Below are positions 22,839-33,572 of a DNA stretch of 64,000 nt, one piece after another. The stretch comes from Pollenia angustigena (lineage: Eukaryota; Arthropoda; Insecta; Diptera; Polleniidae). The DNA lies in contig OV884058.1 of assembly GCA_930367215.1 (NCBI GenBank), positions 217,228,208 to 217,292,207 of the forward strand, in the 5' to 3' direction. The translations under genes and the position numbers were made by a program. The notes under the pieces were generated by a model that was given only the letters and a program-made list of their open reading frames with translations, searched no databases and was not told the origin of the DNA. The number at the start of each line of letters is the position of its first letter. Position 1 is the first letter of the stretch.

Positions 22839-24736
22839 CTGGGGGGTGAGAAATTCCAAGTAAGGGTGATGGTACTAGGTCAGTATAGTAAAACCCTCAA
22901 AGGGTTTGGCGTTCGTCTGTGTCAGTTTTTTTTATGACATTTAAAATTTTTTCCTTATCTTGATGTTTTTTTGTTTAACATAACTCGAGAACCACTTGTC
23001 CGATTTTGCTAAAACAAACTCAAACAAATTTAGAATTACAATTTTTTTAATCCGTTCATATAACGTTTTTCTTTATAATCAACAGTTTTGCCGGTAAAAA
23101 TAAATTTGTGGAGAATTATAATTGATAAGTGCAAAAAAATGTTCAAGCCTGGATGTATGCAGCAGATTTTATCACAAACCTGCACTGCAATTTTTGTGAC
23201 TTATTTTAAGCGATCGGTGAAAATCGTCGGACTTTTGTTTGTTATTTGAAAGAATACACCCACATTCAGTGATGCCAACAGTAGGGGATTTCCCCTTTTC
23301 TAGGGATTTTTTTTCGGATAATATTTATCTTCAATCGGATCTTAATAACTTTTTTTTTATGGTGTAATCATAATATGATGGAGCTGAATCTTGTGAAATG
23401 CAAAAGCATGCGTTTTTATAGAAATTACTGTATTGCTGTTAATTATGCTTTTGGTGGTCATCAACTGGAGTTGGTTGATTCGTTTCTTGATATTGGAGTC
23501 TTACTGGATCCTAAATTAAACTTTGTTTCTCATATTACATTAACTGTTAATAAAGCTCGAGGCGTTCTTGGCTTTATTAAGCGCTGGGTTAAAAATTCAC
23601 CGATCCATACATAACGAAGCAACTTTACGTATCACTCGTTAGACCAATCTTAGAATATGGGTCAATCATTTGGGATCCATTTTACAACATTCACAATTCT
23701 CGTATTGAATCGGTCCAAAAACAATTTTTATTATTCTGTTTACGCGATCTTCATTGGAGTTACTCGACAAACTTTCCTTCCTATGCTAGAAGACTGGCAT
23801 TAATAAAATTGCCATCGCTCAAAAGTCGTCGTACAATGTTAAATGTTTCTTTTATGGTTAATCTTATTAATGGTGATGTTTGTTGTGATTTTCTGTAGAG
23901 TCTGCTAAATTTAATATACCTTGTCGCAATACGCGTCATTATAATCTGCTTTTTATTAAATTTTTTTAAGAGAAAATTACGCTATTTCTGATCCTTTTTC
24001 GAGGTTATGTAGACAATTTAATTCTATGTCACAATTTGTTGATTTTTCTTATTGTTTTTCTTAATTTGTAAATTTTTATGTACTACATATATTCTGTAAA
24101 TTTGTAGTATATTTTAAAATGCATATTGTTATTCATTAATTTTAAGTCAATATTGTTATTAGTCAGTTAGGATAATATCCATTGATTAAATAAATAAATA
24201 AATATGCCCTAAAATAAAAAATTGTGTCCTCTTTTCCCTACGGTTGAAATTTTCCGAAAAAAAAAAATCCCTAGAAAAGGGGAAATCCCCTACTGTTGGC
24301 ATCACTGAATGTGGGTGTATTCTTTCAAAAAACAAACAAAAGTCCGACAATTTTCACCGATCGCTTAAAAAAAGTCACAAAAATTGCAGTGCATGTTTGT
24401 GATAAAATCTGCTGCATACATCCAGGCTTGAACATTTTTTTGCACTTATCAATTATAATTCTCCACAAATTTATTTTTACCGGCAAAACTGTTGATTATA
24501 AAGAAAAACGTTATATGAACGGATTAAAGAAATTGTAATTCTAAATTTTTTTGAGTTTGTTTTAGCAAAATCGGACAAGTGGTTCTCGAGTTATGTTAAA
24601 CAAAAAAAACATCAAGATAAGGAAAAAAATTAAAATGTCATAAAAAAAACTGACACATACGAACGCCAAACCCTTTGAGGGTTTTACTATACTGACCTAG
24701 TACCATCACCCTGACTTGGAATTTCTCACCCCCCAG
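22839..24736. mobile_element. Foldback-type element: ~480-bp inverted arms around a LINE fragment
   Basis: The outer ends are CTGGGGGGTGAGAAATTCC and its inverse GGAATTTCTCACCCCCCAG. The left arm (22839 to about 23323) and the right arm (about 24253-24736) are almost identical inverted copies, including ACCCTCAAAGGGTTTGGCG, AACCACTTGTCCGATTTTGC and GTGCAAAAAAATGTTCAAGC. The inner boundary words CAGTGATGCCAACAGTAGGG (23267) and their inverse (ending 24307) look like hAT tips but are flanked by inverted, not direct, sequence. A possible ATTG flank (22833-22836, 24737-24740) cannot be proven. Confidence 0.72.
23360..24204 (+). pseudogene. 5'-truncated LINE, reverse transcriptase C-terminal part with (TAAA)n tail
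   Basis: From 23,375 the frame reads MELNLVKCKSMRF, GHQLELVDSFLDIGVLLDPK and NKARGVLGFIKRW, the same protein as the LINE at 34.5-35.2 kb (QMELNLKKCKHMRF, LELVGEFLDLGILLDSK). After a frameshift it continues KQLYVSLVRPILEYGSIIWD and RIESVQKQFLLF, then SYARRLALIKLP. It ends in (TAAA)n near 24,185-24,204. It is a truncated retrotransposed copy lying inside the foldback arms. It is inactive, with no catalytic YADD block. Confidence 0.8.
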
Positions 24737-24739
24737 ATT

Positions 24740-24850
24740 GGCTGTTGTACTGTGTAATTTTTCATTCTTGACTGACCTAGGAATTGAACCCATGTTTTCA
24801 CCACACTATCTCTTCAGAGGGGTTTGCCGTTTAACACTTGATTAAAAATA
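24740..24850 (-). repeat. tRNA-like SINE fragment
   Basis: On minus: GAAGAGATAGTGTGGTGAAA, then GGGTTCAATTCC (RNA polymerase III B-box-like), then AGTCAAGAATGAAAAATT. This is the same order as the SINE copies at 31.1-32.4 kb. It abuts the right end of the foldback element. Confidence 0.5.
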
Positions 24851-25201
24851 TTAAAATTTTGATTAAAAACCATGAACAGTTCAATAAAATAACGACATAC
24901 TAACTATTGCGTAATGAACATTTTTTAAAATATATTTTCCTAAATTCTACGAACGCATTACAAAAAAAACTTTTTCAGTTGAAATTTTGTGTCATGCTAT
25001 TCTGTATTTAATTTATTCAAAGAAATTTAAATAACAATTAAATTTAAACGCAAAAATTTATTAAATATTGCTACGTTACTGCCTTTTCAATAACGTTTTC
25101 GGTTTATTTCCTTTATAATAAACCTCTTGAGATCTTTATTGCACTTTAATAAAATTAAATAAACACATCTTTTTAATTTATAGCACTTTATTATTTATTT
25201 T

Positions 25202-25264
25202 TGTTTAAATGACTAAGTTCTAAATAAAGCTGTGTATTATTTAGAACTTAGTCACTTAAACAAC
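25202..25264. repeat. Short perfect hairpin
   Basis: TGACTAAGTTCTAAATAA and its inverse TTATTTAGAACTTAGTCA are separated by about 14 bases. The function is unknown; it may be a terminator or palindromic relic. The rest of 24,850-25,377 shows nothing recognisable. Confidence 0.55.
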
Positions 25265-25491
25265 CGTAATTTACACCTTTTATTCACAACTCACTGCAAT
25301 GTTTATAGTTTTCTCCGCGTGATGCGTTATTGACAAAGTCTGAACTTAGAATGATCTTATACCATCTCTTGCGATTCTAATGGGTGATTTTTTAGCTATT
25401 ATCTTTTTGGCAACACTGGTATAAACAGCTGACGCACGTTTCGTGTTTTGTTTCACTGTCAAACATCTTCATATTGGTCTTTAATTTGACC

Positions 25492-26284
25492 ATGAATCGT
25501 CTTACAAACGTACAACGCTTGCAAATTATTGAATTTTATTATCAAAATGCGTGCTCTGTTAAGAAAGTTCATCGCGCGCTTCTTCTATTTTAGATGAAGC
25601 TCATTTTTGGCTCAATGGGTACGTTAATAAGCAGAATTGTCGATTTTGGAGTGAAGATCAGCCAGAAGCATTGCAAGAGCTGCCAATGCATCCAGAAAAA
25701 GGCACAGTTTGGTGCGGTTTATGGACTGGTGGCATCATTGGACCGTACTTCTTCAAAGATAATGCGAATCGTAACGTAACTGTAAATGGTGAGCGCTACC
25801 GTGAGATGATATCCAACTTTTTTTTGCCCAAAATGCAAGAGCTTGACTTGCATGACATGTGGTTTCAACAAGACGGTGCCACATGCCACACCGTACGCTT
25901 ATCAATGGACTTATTGAGAGGCGAGTTCGGTGAACATTTTATTTCACGTTCGGGACCGGTCAATTGGCCGCCTAGATCGTGCGATTTAACGCCTTTAGAC
26001 TATTTTTTGTGGGGCTATGTTAAAGCTCATGTCTATACACACATGCCCGCTTCAACTGACGCATTGGAAGACAACATTGAAGCATTTATTCATGAGATAC
26101 CGGTCGAAATGTTGGAAAGAGTATGCCAAAATTTATTTATTTATTTATTTATTTAATAATCTTGAAGCCACTTAAGGCCAATTGATTACAGATAAATATG
26201 CTGACAATAAATTGGACTAAACGGATGGACCATTTGACGCGCAGTCACGGTCAACATTTGCATGAAATAATCTTCAAACATTAA
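25492..26284 (+). pseudogene. DD41D mariner transposase, N-terminal half deleted, C-terminus interrupted
   Basis: The start ATG (25492) reads MNRLTNVQRLQIIEFYYQNA, the first helix-turn-helix. After about 33 residues it jumps, out of frame, to LDEAHFWLNGYVNKQNCRFW, so roughly 100 residues of the second DNA-binding domain and linker are missing. The catalytic domain is complete: Asp in DEAHFW (25593), Asp in FQQDGATCHT (25872) and Asp in TPLDYFLWG (25998). There are 41 residues between the last two, giving DD41D. A 75-bp retroposon then interrupts the frame; beyond it NWTKRMDHLTRSHGQ and HEIIFKH lead to a TAA at 26284. The deletion and the insertion each make it non-functional. Confidence 0.85.
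26134..26208 (-). mobile_element. 75-bp truncated retroposon with (AAAT)n tail
   Basis: The insert splits the transposase codons. It begins with (TTTA)n and is flanked by AAATT at 26129-26133 and 26209-26213. In minus orientation it ends in an AAAT-repeat tail, similar in type to the tail of the LINE at 24,185. Confidence 0.65.
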
Positions 26285-27017
26285 ATTATATGGACCGTAC
26301 TATCGAATAAAGATTTCCTGCATTTTTCTGAATTTTATGTGTTTTTTTTAAACTTTACTGTAGCTCTTAAAAAATCAACCGATATTTTTACTCTAGCCCA
26401 GACGTGTAGATGATACTAGTAACGTCTAGATGGCTCTAGAAAGTTCGCCTCCTAACGGCTTATTTGTTAACTAAACTTATTCATCTATAGCATTGGTGCT
26501 CAAAAATGTTTTGCATATGTATTGAGAGAGAACCTTAAAGTACAGAGATAAGCAAAACTATGCGCACCAGATTTATTTGAATTTAATAAAAAGAAATTGT
26601 GTTGGTTGTAAAACATTTATAATAATGCAGTCAAAACTAAATTTTCTAATTTTTTTTGGCTTTTAAAATTGTAACTTTTTAAAAATTTTAAAAAACAGTA
26701 AGAATTGGAAGTTTTCCAATGTTACTATAAAAAAAAATTAATGTGAACTGCGAGCATGTTTGTATATTAAAAGTAAGAATTATATCTAAAAAAAACTGCA
26801 CTAAAATCTTTGACATTTATGCTTTTATGACAGTTTTGTTAAAGCATTTAACAAATTTTTTAAAGTTTATTACTTATCCTACACACTGTATTTGAAACAA
26901 GATCAACTCATCTTCCGTACCTGTGCAACTAAATTAATGAGCGTAAAAAACAAAAGGGTGGGGCTTCGAAACAATTGTTTGCCTGAATGAGCATCACTGA
27001 TCTATAGTTACCATCTA

Positions 27018-27232
27018 TATGGCTGAATTAATTGAGTTATTAGGCATCATAAACTAAGGCATACTTTTAGGCTTTACAAAAAATTAATATAACGAACATT
27101 CTAGTATTTACAGTGGGGCTGAAGTACAATGAATTAATTGAGTTATTAGGTATCATAAACTAAGGCATACCTTTAGGCTTTACAATAAATTAATATAACG
27201 AACATTCTAGTATTTACAGTGGGGTTGAAGTA
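27018..27232 (+). repeat. Tandem duplication of ~107 bp
   Basis: GAATTAATTGAGTTATTAGG ... TTACAGTGGGGCTGAAGTAC occurs at 27,023-27,127 and again at 27,130-27,233 with a few substitutions. The rest of 26,385-28,525 shows no gene. A small hairpin (GCGTTTTGGAAAACGC, then ACTCAGGCGTTAACG) lies at 27,865-27,972, and the words CTCTTTCTTCGAAAGCTGC / CTCTTTCCTCGAAAGCTGC repeat at 28,014 and 28,468. Confidence 0.7.
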
Positions 27233-28762
27233 CACCCTGCAAAAAAGCGTAGTGTTTAGCGGAGAGCAGCGCATAATGGAAATCCACAATCTTCTTCTGA
27301 TATAGACAAGTTTGCAATTCAAGGAATCGGGGTTATTACCAAACTGTTGGTGAAGTAGTAAATTTTTGCAAGTTTTTTTTTATAAAATGTAGCAAGTTTT
27401 TTTTTTTTTAGATTTCGGCTTCACAAAAATATTAAATTTTTTACAAAAAATGTTTATCAAAAAGTTAATTTGCTTATTTTACAAATTCGCCGGGAATTCT
27501 TTCTTATTCGTAAGAACAAAGAGGAGCTTAATGGAGATAACACTACCTTCGCGACTAAACTCGACCGTTAGCTTTCTGCAAGCTTATGGGTGTCATCGTT
27601 AACCTCTAAGGGCTCATTAGCTACCATCCTTCAGTAAACGGCTTGACCCTATTCTCCAAATACATCAGGTTATTCCACCAGAAATATAGGGCAAAATGGG
27701 CTAGATACTTATTTAGGAGCGACATCGTCCCGCCTTCTCCGCGATGGTTTACGGTCTTAAGGCTTTTTTCAGTTTCTACAGCGCCCACTATTTATTTAAT
27801 ATTTCATAACCTTGTTCAATATGTTCGCAGCTTATCTAAATATATAAAAGATATCCGGCCTTATTGTGGTAAGGCGTTTTGGAAAACGCCTCAGTCGTTT
27901 TTTTATAATAGATTAAGGAACATAGCTTAAGTTACTTTAATCTTTTACAAAAACCGACTCAGGCGTTAACGACAACTCCTTATACAATCAGGGTGATTAG
28001 TTTTTTTTCTGTCTCTTTCTTCGAAAGCTGCCCATCTTTTATGCCGCAATACAATGCATATACATTTTTTAATGAAGATTTATTTGGAAAACTGCTGTGG
28101 TAAACTTTCATTTTTAATTTTTACAACACGTAAACAACAAGTAAATAATAGCGATTTTAACACTTTATGTGAAGTGTACAACTCTGTTATATATTATACG
28201 ATATTATACTGCAATCTAATAACTATGCTCTTTAAAATGATGTGTGAAGCGTTCGTCAAAGCCCAGTGGTTTAATTGATGCCACAAAATACATCCGTTTG
28301 CCCTTATGTGCAAAAAACATTTTCTCGTTACATTTTTAATTTAGTTAAAAACATTACAAAAAAGAAAACTTTTGTTAAACTAATGCTTTTGTTTAACGTG
28401 ATTTGTTTTTTGTTATTTTTGTTTTGATATCGAAATTTGTGTTGTTATGTTTCGGTCGCTTTTTGTCTCTTTCCTCGAAAGCTGCTGGTTTTTCACACGT
28501 CACTTTTTCATCTATAGTATACTCTGTGGTGACTAGAGTTTTTTTTTCCCGGAGTTTTTCGATTCCCGGGAAAGCGGGAAATTTTTTTGAATTTCCCGGG
28601 ATCCCGGGATCCCGCTCCATATAAATAATACACAGTAAATTTGTTTTTAAATAATGAAAAAAACTTTTATAAAAAAACGTAAGGTAACTTGTTTACAAAG
28701 TAAGTAAAAGAAATCCATAAATACTACAAAATTAAATGAAGATTAAAAGAGGAACTTGAATT

Positions 28763-29036
28763 ACCCAGTAAAAACTTCGCCTACAAAATAATGTGTTGAG
28801 TAATCAGAAAAACATAAGAGCACTACTTACAATTCTACTGAAAGAACCAATGAATTTTACAAGGGATGTCCCAAAATGAACGCATTAAAAAGTAAGTCAT
28901 TATTTTTTTTACCTGCATACATCCAGAAAAAAGTAGTTATAGAAGTTGTTATAGATGTAGTTATAGAACAAAGCTACAAAATAATGAGTTAAAGAAGCTA
29001 TTCATTTTGAAAAAGTAGGCGAAGTTTTTACTGGGT
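28763..29036. mobile_element. 274-bp MITE
   Basis: ACCCAGTAAAAACTTCGCCT at the left end is perfectly inverted at the right end (AGGCGAAGTTTTTACTGGGT). The flank ATT is direct on both sides (28760-28762, 29037-29039). Internal words such as CTACAAAATAATG and ATAATGAGTTAAAG repeat. It is nested in the hAT. Confidence 0.72.
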
Positions 29037-30058
29037 ATTATTACCTTACGGTTTTATATGTAAATTCCGTATTATTATTATGCTATAGATAAAAGATAAA
29101 AAATTAAGATAAACATAACAATTTAATTCATAAAACAATAATAAAAACAAACACAAATTGAGGTACTCAAGATATCAGATCAAAAAGTTAATTCATAAAA
29201 TAAATAAAATATTTTAAATAAATAACATTTTTTAACGGCTTAGGAAATAACTTTCTGACACACTCAAAGCGCTTAGTAAGTCGTCAAAAAGTATATTGAT
29301 TATTTTATTTACTAATTACCATGTTTCCGAAAAATTTCGTTCATTTTTTTTACCGAGGTTGGATAAATAGTTAAAAGTGCACCGTTGTAGAATGCTTTTG
29401 ATTCACAATAAGAAGCATTTTTTTTTATAAACAACGTCTATATCAGTCAAATGCATGTCAAAGTTCATGCAAAAAATAGCATCAACCTCTTACAAACCTT
29501 TTCATTTCATTAGGTCTATCTGTAATCTTTAGGACAATGTGTTTTTCAAATTGTATGTTGTAGTATCTTACACGAGTTTCAAAATTTTTTTTAATTTCGG
29601 TTTCCCCGCACTTCAAGAGTATATAAACCAACACAAATTGAAAAAATTTGTGTTTATCACCTAATAAACCTATCGCTCCTTCATTGCAACATAATCATAT
29701 CTCAAAAAATCAAAAATTGTAAGTTATTTAAGCAAAGAGTTCCTTCATACCTTCTCGTTTTTTATCTCAAACTGAACCGAAGTTATAGCAAAATATATCT
29801 TTAAATCGGTACATTTTGAAAACTTTAATCGCATTTTGCCAAGTTCATTTGTTTTTGTAGATATTACTTTGTTACAATAAAGGAGCTATATGTTTAGGTA
29901 TCTGCTATTTTTAAGACTTGTCCATGGACAATTAAACTTTACTACCTGTATCTTAGTTTGAATTAATGTTCTTTATTAACTTTTCACTTCACTAAATTTA
30001 TTAATTATCAACTGTTGCACTGACTATTCTGCTTTAAGTAGATTTATTGCATCAGCAG

Positions 30059-30300
30059 CCGTATTCCGTAATTCGCTAAAGCTAAATCTCTATCGCTTAA
30101 AATCTATAAAGTTGATTTAGCAATTTTTGGCTACAAATGTAATTCAGTAACGTGCATTGCTAAATTTGGCAATGTAATACAAATTTAATTTGCCGCAATT
30201 TTAGCTTTTAATGTCATCGCTAAAATTTTTTAATTTTGTTTTCTCTAAGGAATTTTAGCGATCGAGATTTAGCTTAAGCTAAGCGAATTACAGAATACGG
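30059..30300. mobile_element. 242-bp MITE with CAG target duplication
   Basis: The ends are CCGTATTCCGTAATTCGC and, inverted, CCGTATTCTGTAATTCGC, followed on both sides by AAGCTAAATCTC-type sequence. CAG flanks at 30056-30058 and 30301-30303. It is nested in the hAT. Confidence 0.7.
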
Positions 30301-30559
30301 CAGCTGGAGACATTGATTTACATATGTACTCACTTCTTGTAATTGATCTAATCGACAACCCATCCACAGATGCTTATTTTAAGAGAATAGACAACTAAAT
30401 TTCAAAGTATAAATAGCTGTTTTCTTAAACTATGAGGAATTTTTTATTTCCCGGGATCCCGCATGAAAAAACCCGGGAAAGCGGGAAATATAATTATTGA
30501 AAAAACCCTAGTGGTGACCCGTCCAGTAGCGTGAAGCTCAACTCCTGCGGGTTTTCCAA

Positions 30560-30665
30560 CTGCGTTTAAAAAATTTCCTATAAAAATTTTAAGATTTTTA
30601 AAAAATTTACTATAAAAATAGTTAAATTTTTAAAAATTCTCTATAAAAATAGTAAAATTATCAAA
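30560..30665. repeat. AT minisatellite (TTTCCTATAAAAATAGTAAA)n, block 1
   Basis: About three imperfect units of 31-37 bp containing TATAAAAATAGT and AAATTTTTAAAAA. Larger blocks of the same unit are at 31.5 and 32.5 kb. Confidence 0.6.
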
Positions 30666-30669
30666 AAGT

Positions 30670-31010
30670 ATTTTCTTTGGGAATACAAAATTTTAATTTC
30701 AAAAGATTTTGTTATTCGTGCTTAATTCACAGTTTATATTCTTGATAAAAACACTTGAAATTTATTGTTGATGGGATAAGCTATTCCAATGCGCATTTCA
30801 CAAGTAGAACTGTTGCTTATAAGTCTTATTTGGTTTAATATCTTTAGTTTTTCTAAAATCTTTATGGATGAAGTTTCCTGATGATCTGGCGCATAATTGC
30901 GCATAGGAATAGCTTATCCCATCAACAATAAATTTCAAGTGTTTTTATCAAGAATAAAAACAGGGAATTAAGCACGATTAACAAAATCTTTTGAAATTAA
31001 AATATGTAGT
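30670..31010. mobile_element. ~340-bp MITE with ~115-bp inverted arms
   Basis: 30,673-30,790 (GGGAATACAAAATTTTAATT ... TTGATGGGATAAGCTATTCC) is inverted at 30,895-31,005. The left arm alone recurs at 57,969-58,076. No clear target duplication. Confidence 0.65.
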
Positions 31011-31074
31011 AAAATTTTAAAAAAATTTTATTTTTTTTTTTTGTCCAAATCTTAATATTTTTAATAAGGCTTAA

Positions 31075-31310
31075 TTTTATAATTAATTTTCATGAAGAAA
31101 TGAATTTTTACAACATGAAAATTAATTAAAATTATTATTGATAATCTTTCATTCTTGACCGTGGCCGGGGCTCGAACCCTGGCCGGCAGGTTACCATAAC
31201 ATGTTTCGAGCGCAACCACTCTATCTCCTCAGATGGATTTGACGTCTTACACTCGCAGCCATCGACGACTGCTGACGTCAATAGTCAAACATCAATCCTT
31301 AAACCAATTT
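31075..31310 (-). mobile_element. tRNA-derived SINE copy 1
   Basis: On minus: TGAGGAGATAGAGTGGTTGC (A-box-like), a variable arm, CAGGGTTCGAGCCCCGGCC (B box), then the body AATGAAAGATTATCAATAAT. The 5' flank ATTGACTATTGACGTCAGC overlaps the same part of copy 2. SINEs of this type are transcribed by RNA polymerase III and copied by LINE enzymes. Confidence 0.6.
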
Positions 31311-31489
31311 GTATTTTATTTAACTTTGGTAGATCGAAATTTGCTTTCCTGAATGATTATCCATATTAATTGGTTTTACATGTTTTTTCCTTACTTCTGT
31401 TTTCTCGTACTTTTGTCACGAATTCTTCTTGAAGTCCAAAGTACATTTTTCGTTTTTTCATTTTTGTCTTTCTTTTTTCTGTTGAACTT

Positions 31490-31620
31490 TTTCAGCAGGA
31501 AAGAAAATAGTAAAATTTTAAAAAATTGTAAAATTTTAAAAAATTTCCTTTTAAAATAGTAAAACTTTAAAAGATTTCCTATAAAAATTTTAAAATTTCC
31601 TATAAAAATTGTAAAATTAA
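31490..31620. repeat. AT minisatellite, block 2
   Basis: About four units built on TAAAATTTTAAAAAATT and TCCTATAAAAAT. Confidence 0.6.
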
Positions 31621-31621
31621 C

Positions 31622-31930
31622 AACAATTTGATTTTAGTTGAACTGTCAATTTTTAATTTTTGATATTCTCTAATTAGGCTTGAGTTCATCAAATTAAATT
31701 TTCATTAAATTATTTTCACTGAGGGAAGGAATTTTACAATTTCAAATTTTTATTAAAATTTATTGATAATTTTTCCTCGCTGAGCGGGGACTTGAACCCG
31801 GGTTGATCTTTACATGTTTCATGAATCACCACATTCTATCCTCAGAAGATCTTTGAGTTCTACCCACTGCACCACTGCGGTGCCCATTAGCCAATAGTCA
31901 AACATCAATATTTAACCAGTAGTACTGGTG
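31622..31930 (-). mobile_element. tRNA-derived SINE copy 2
   Basis: Same order as copy 1. The B box GGGTTCAAGTCCCCGCTCAG is followed on minus by AAAAATTATCAATAAATTTT and AATTCCTTCCCTCAGTG. About 200 bp (31,622-31,830) are nearly identical to 32,150-32,352. Confidence 0.6.
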
Positions 31931-32149
31931 GTTCGAAATTTGCTGTTATTATCACTTTCAAATTACATGTTGCCTCCTTTCCTCTGTTTTTTTTTATCTT
32001 TTTTTTCGTATTCTTTCTGTCAAGTATTTGTCCTGAAAACCTGAATACATTTGTTCATTATGTTTTTTTGTCCACTTTCGTCGACATTTTATTTATACAA
32101 ATTAAAGTACAAATGTAAACATTAGAGCTTGTGCCATAGCTATTTTAAG

Positions 32150-32515
32150 AACAATTTTGATTTTAGTTGAACTGTCAATTTTTAATTTTTGATATTCTCT
32201 AATTAGGCTTGAGTTCATCAAATTTAATTTTCATTAAGTTATTTTCACTGAGGGAAGGAATTTTACAACTTGGAATTTTTAATAACATTTATTGATAATT
32301 TTTCTTGGCTGAGCGGGGATTTGAACCCGGGTTGATCTTTACATGTTTCAAGAATCACCACATTCACCACGGGTTCAAATCCCCGCTCAGCCAGGAAAAA
32401 TTATCAATAAATTTTAATAAAAATTCCAAGTTGTAAAATTCCTTCCCTTAGTGAAAATAATTTAATGAAAATTAAATTTGATGAACTCAAGCCTAATTAG
32501 AGAATATCAAAAATT
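32150..32515. repeat. Head-to-head SINE palindrome with ~150-bp arms
   Basis: A minus-oriented SINE (32,150-32,352) meets a plus-oriented truncated SINE (about 32,366-32,515) at the tRNA-like head. The inverted arms share TTGAACCCGG/GGTTCAAATCCCCGCTC and run out to GATATTCTCTAATTAGGC / GCCTAATTAGAGAATATC with few mismatches. Confidence 0.72.
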
Positions 32516-32806
32516 GTAAAATTTTCAAAAATTTTCTTTAAAATTAGTAAACTTTAAAAGATTTCCTATAAAAATTGTAAAATTTTAAAAAATTTCCTAT
32601 AAAAATAGTAAAATTTAAAAAAAAAAATCCTATAAAAATTGTCAAATTTTATATAATTTCCTATAAAAATAGTAAAATTTTAAAAAATTTCCTATAAAAA
32701 TTGTAAAATTTTAAAAAAAATTTCCTATAAAAATTGTAAAAATTTAAAAAAAATTTCCTATAAATATAGTAAAATTTAAAAAAAATTCCAATAAAAATTT
32801 TCCCCT
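32513..32806. repeat. AT minisatellite, block 3 (largest, ~9 units)
   Basis: Tandem units of about 31-34 bp: TTTCCTATAAAAATAGT or ...AAATTGT followed by AAAATTTTAAAAAA. It directly follows the SINE palindrome. 32,807-33,395 shows no recognisable gene. Confidence 0.75.
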
Positions 32807-33395
32807 CTCACCCATTAGCTCAGACTTTCTGAAAGAAAACTTTCATAGTGTGATCCCAGACTAAGCAAAATTTTTCATTAAGTTTCTATTAAATAGCAAA
32901 TTGTTGTTAAAATTACTAATTACTTCTAATTGCTGATATTTACTTTTACAAATTGTCCCCAAAATTAACAACAAATAAAAAGTTTTTAAAAATGTCCTTT
33001 AACTGCCTGTTTTCACTGAAAAAAAGAAACAATAAAAAACGAACATATATTTTTTTAAATATAATTTCTCACTCACTTGTTTTATGTGTTGCAATTAATT
33101 GTCACCTGGAAACAACACATTAATTTTCTAAAAACAGGCAGTAAATACGACTTTTAATGCGATTTTTCTCTTTTTCTACTTAACGGTTGGGCTATCAATT
33201 TTTTGTTAATGACTTATCAATTAACCCTTCATATGCAAATATACGCATTTTCACTTAATATCAAATATTTTACTGTTCATTTGATAAAAAAAAAGAAAAA
33301 AAAAATAGAAACAACAAAATGTAACACATCCTACTCTGACACTGACTCTTATGTTCTCTTTCTTTTGCTTTTTCAATTAGTTGTGGACTAGAGCT

Positions 33396-33397
33396 TA

Positions 33398-33430
<33 letters not shown>
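33396..33430. repeat. Poly-A tract, about 30 nt
   Basis: An uninterrupted A run just before the DINE-like head at 33,443. Length is prone to assembly or replication slippage. Confidence 0.8.
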
Positions 33431-33432
<2 letters not shown>

Positions 33433-33572
33433 GAAAACTTAAACAAGTCGTTCAAGCCTGACCATTTGATACCCTACACCACAGTAGTTTTTAAAGTGTA
33501 TTATATTTGAGATTCATATAAAAGATATAAAAGAGGGGATTTATATGGGACCTATGGTGATTTAACATTCAG

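Larger units (their letters stand above)
25380..26382 (+). mobile_element. DD41D mariner element, internally deleted
   Basis: TA flanks (25378-25379, 26383-26384) bound imperfect TIRs: ATGGGTGATTTTTTAGCTAT on the left and TCGGTTGATTTTTTAAGAGC (inverted) on the right. The element encodes a broken transposase (25492-26284) and carries a 75-bp retroposon at 26134-26208. Elements of this type cut and paste at TA. Confidence 0.82.
28534..30510. mobile_element. hAT element, 1.98 kb, perfect 8-bp duplication, carrying two MITEs
   Basis: The ends are TAGAGTTTTTTTTTCCCGG and, inverted, TAGGGTTTTTTCAATAAT. The duplication GTGGTGAC lies at 28526-28533 and 30511-30518. Subterminal CCCGGGAAAGCGGGAAA and CCCGGGATCCCGC words occur near both ends. 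There is no transposase; it is a non-autonomous hAT. Confidence 0.8.

Noticed and set aside
27480..27930. Possible LTR-retrotransposon or host coding (KDIRPYCGKAFWKTPQ)
   Set aside because: Looked for protease, integrase and gag motifs and found none; the segment includes a hairpin and no recognised domain.
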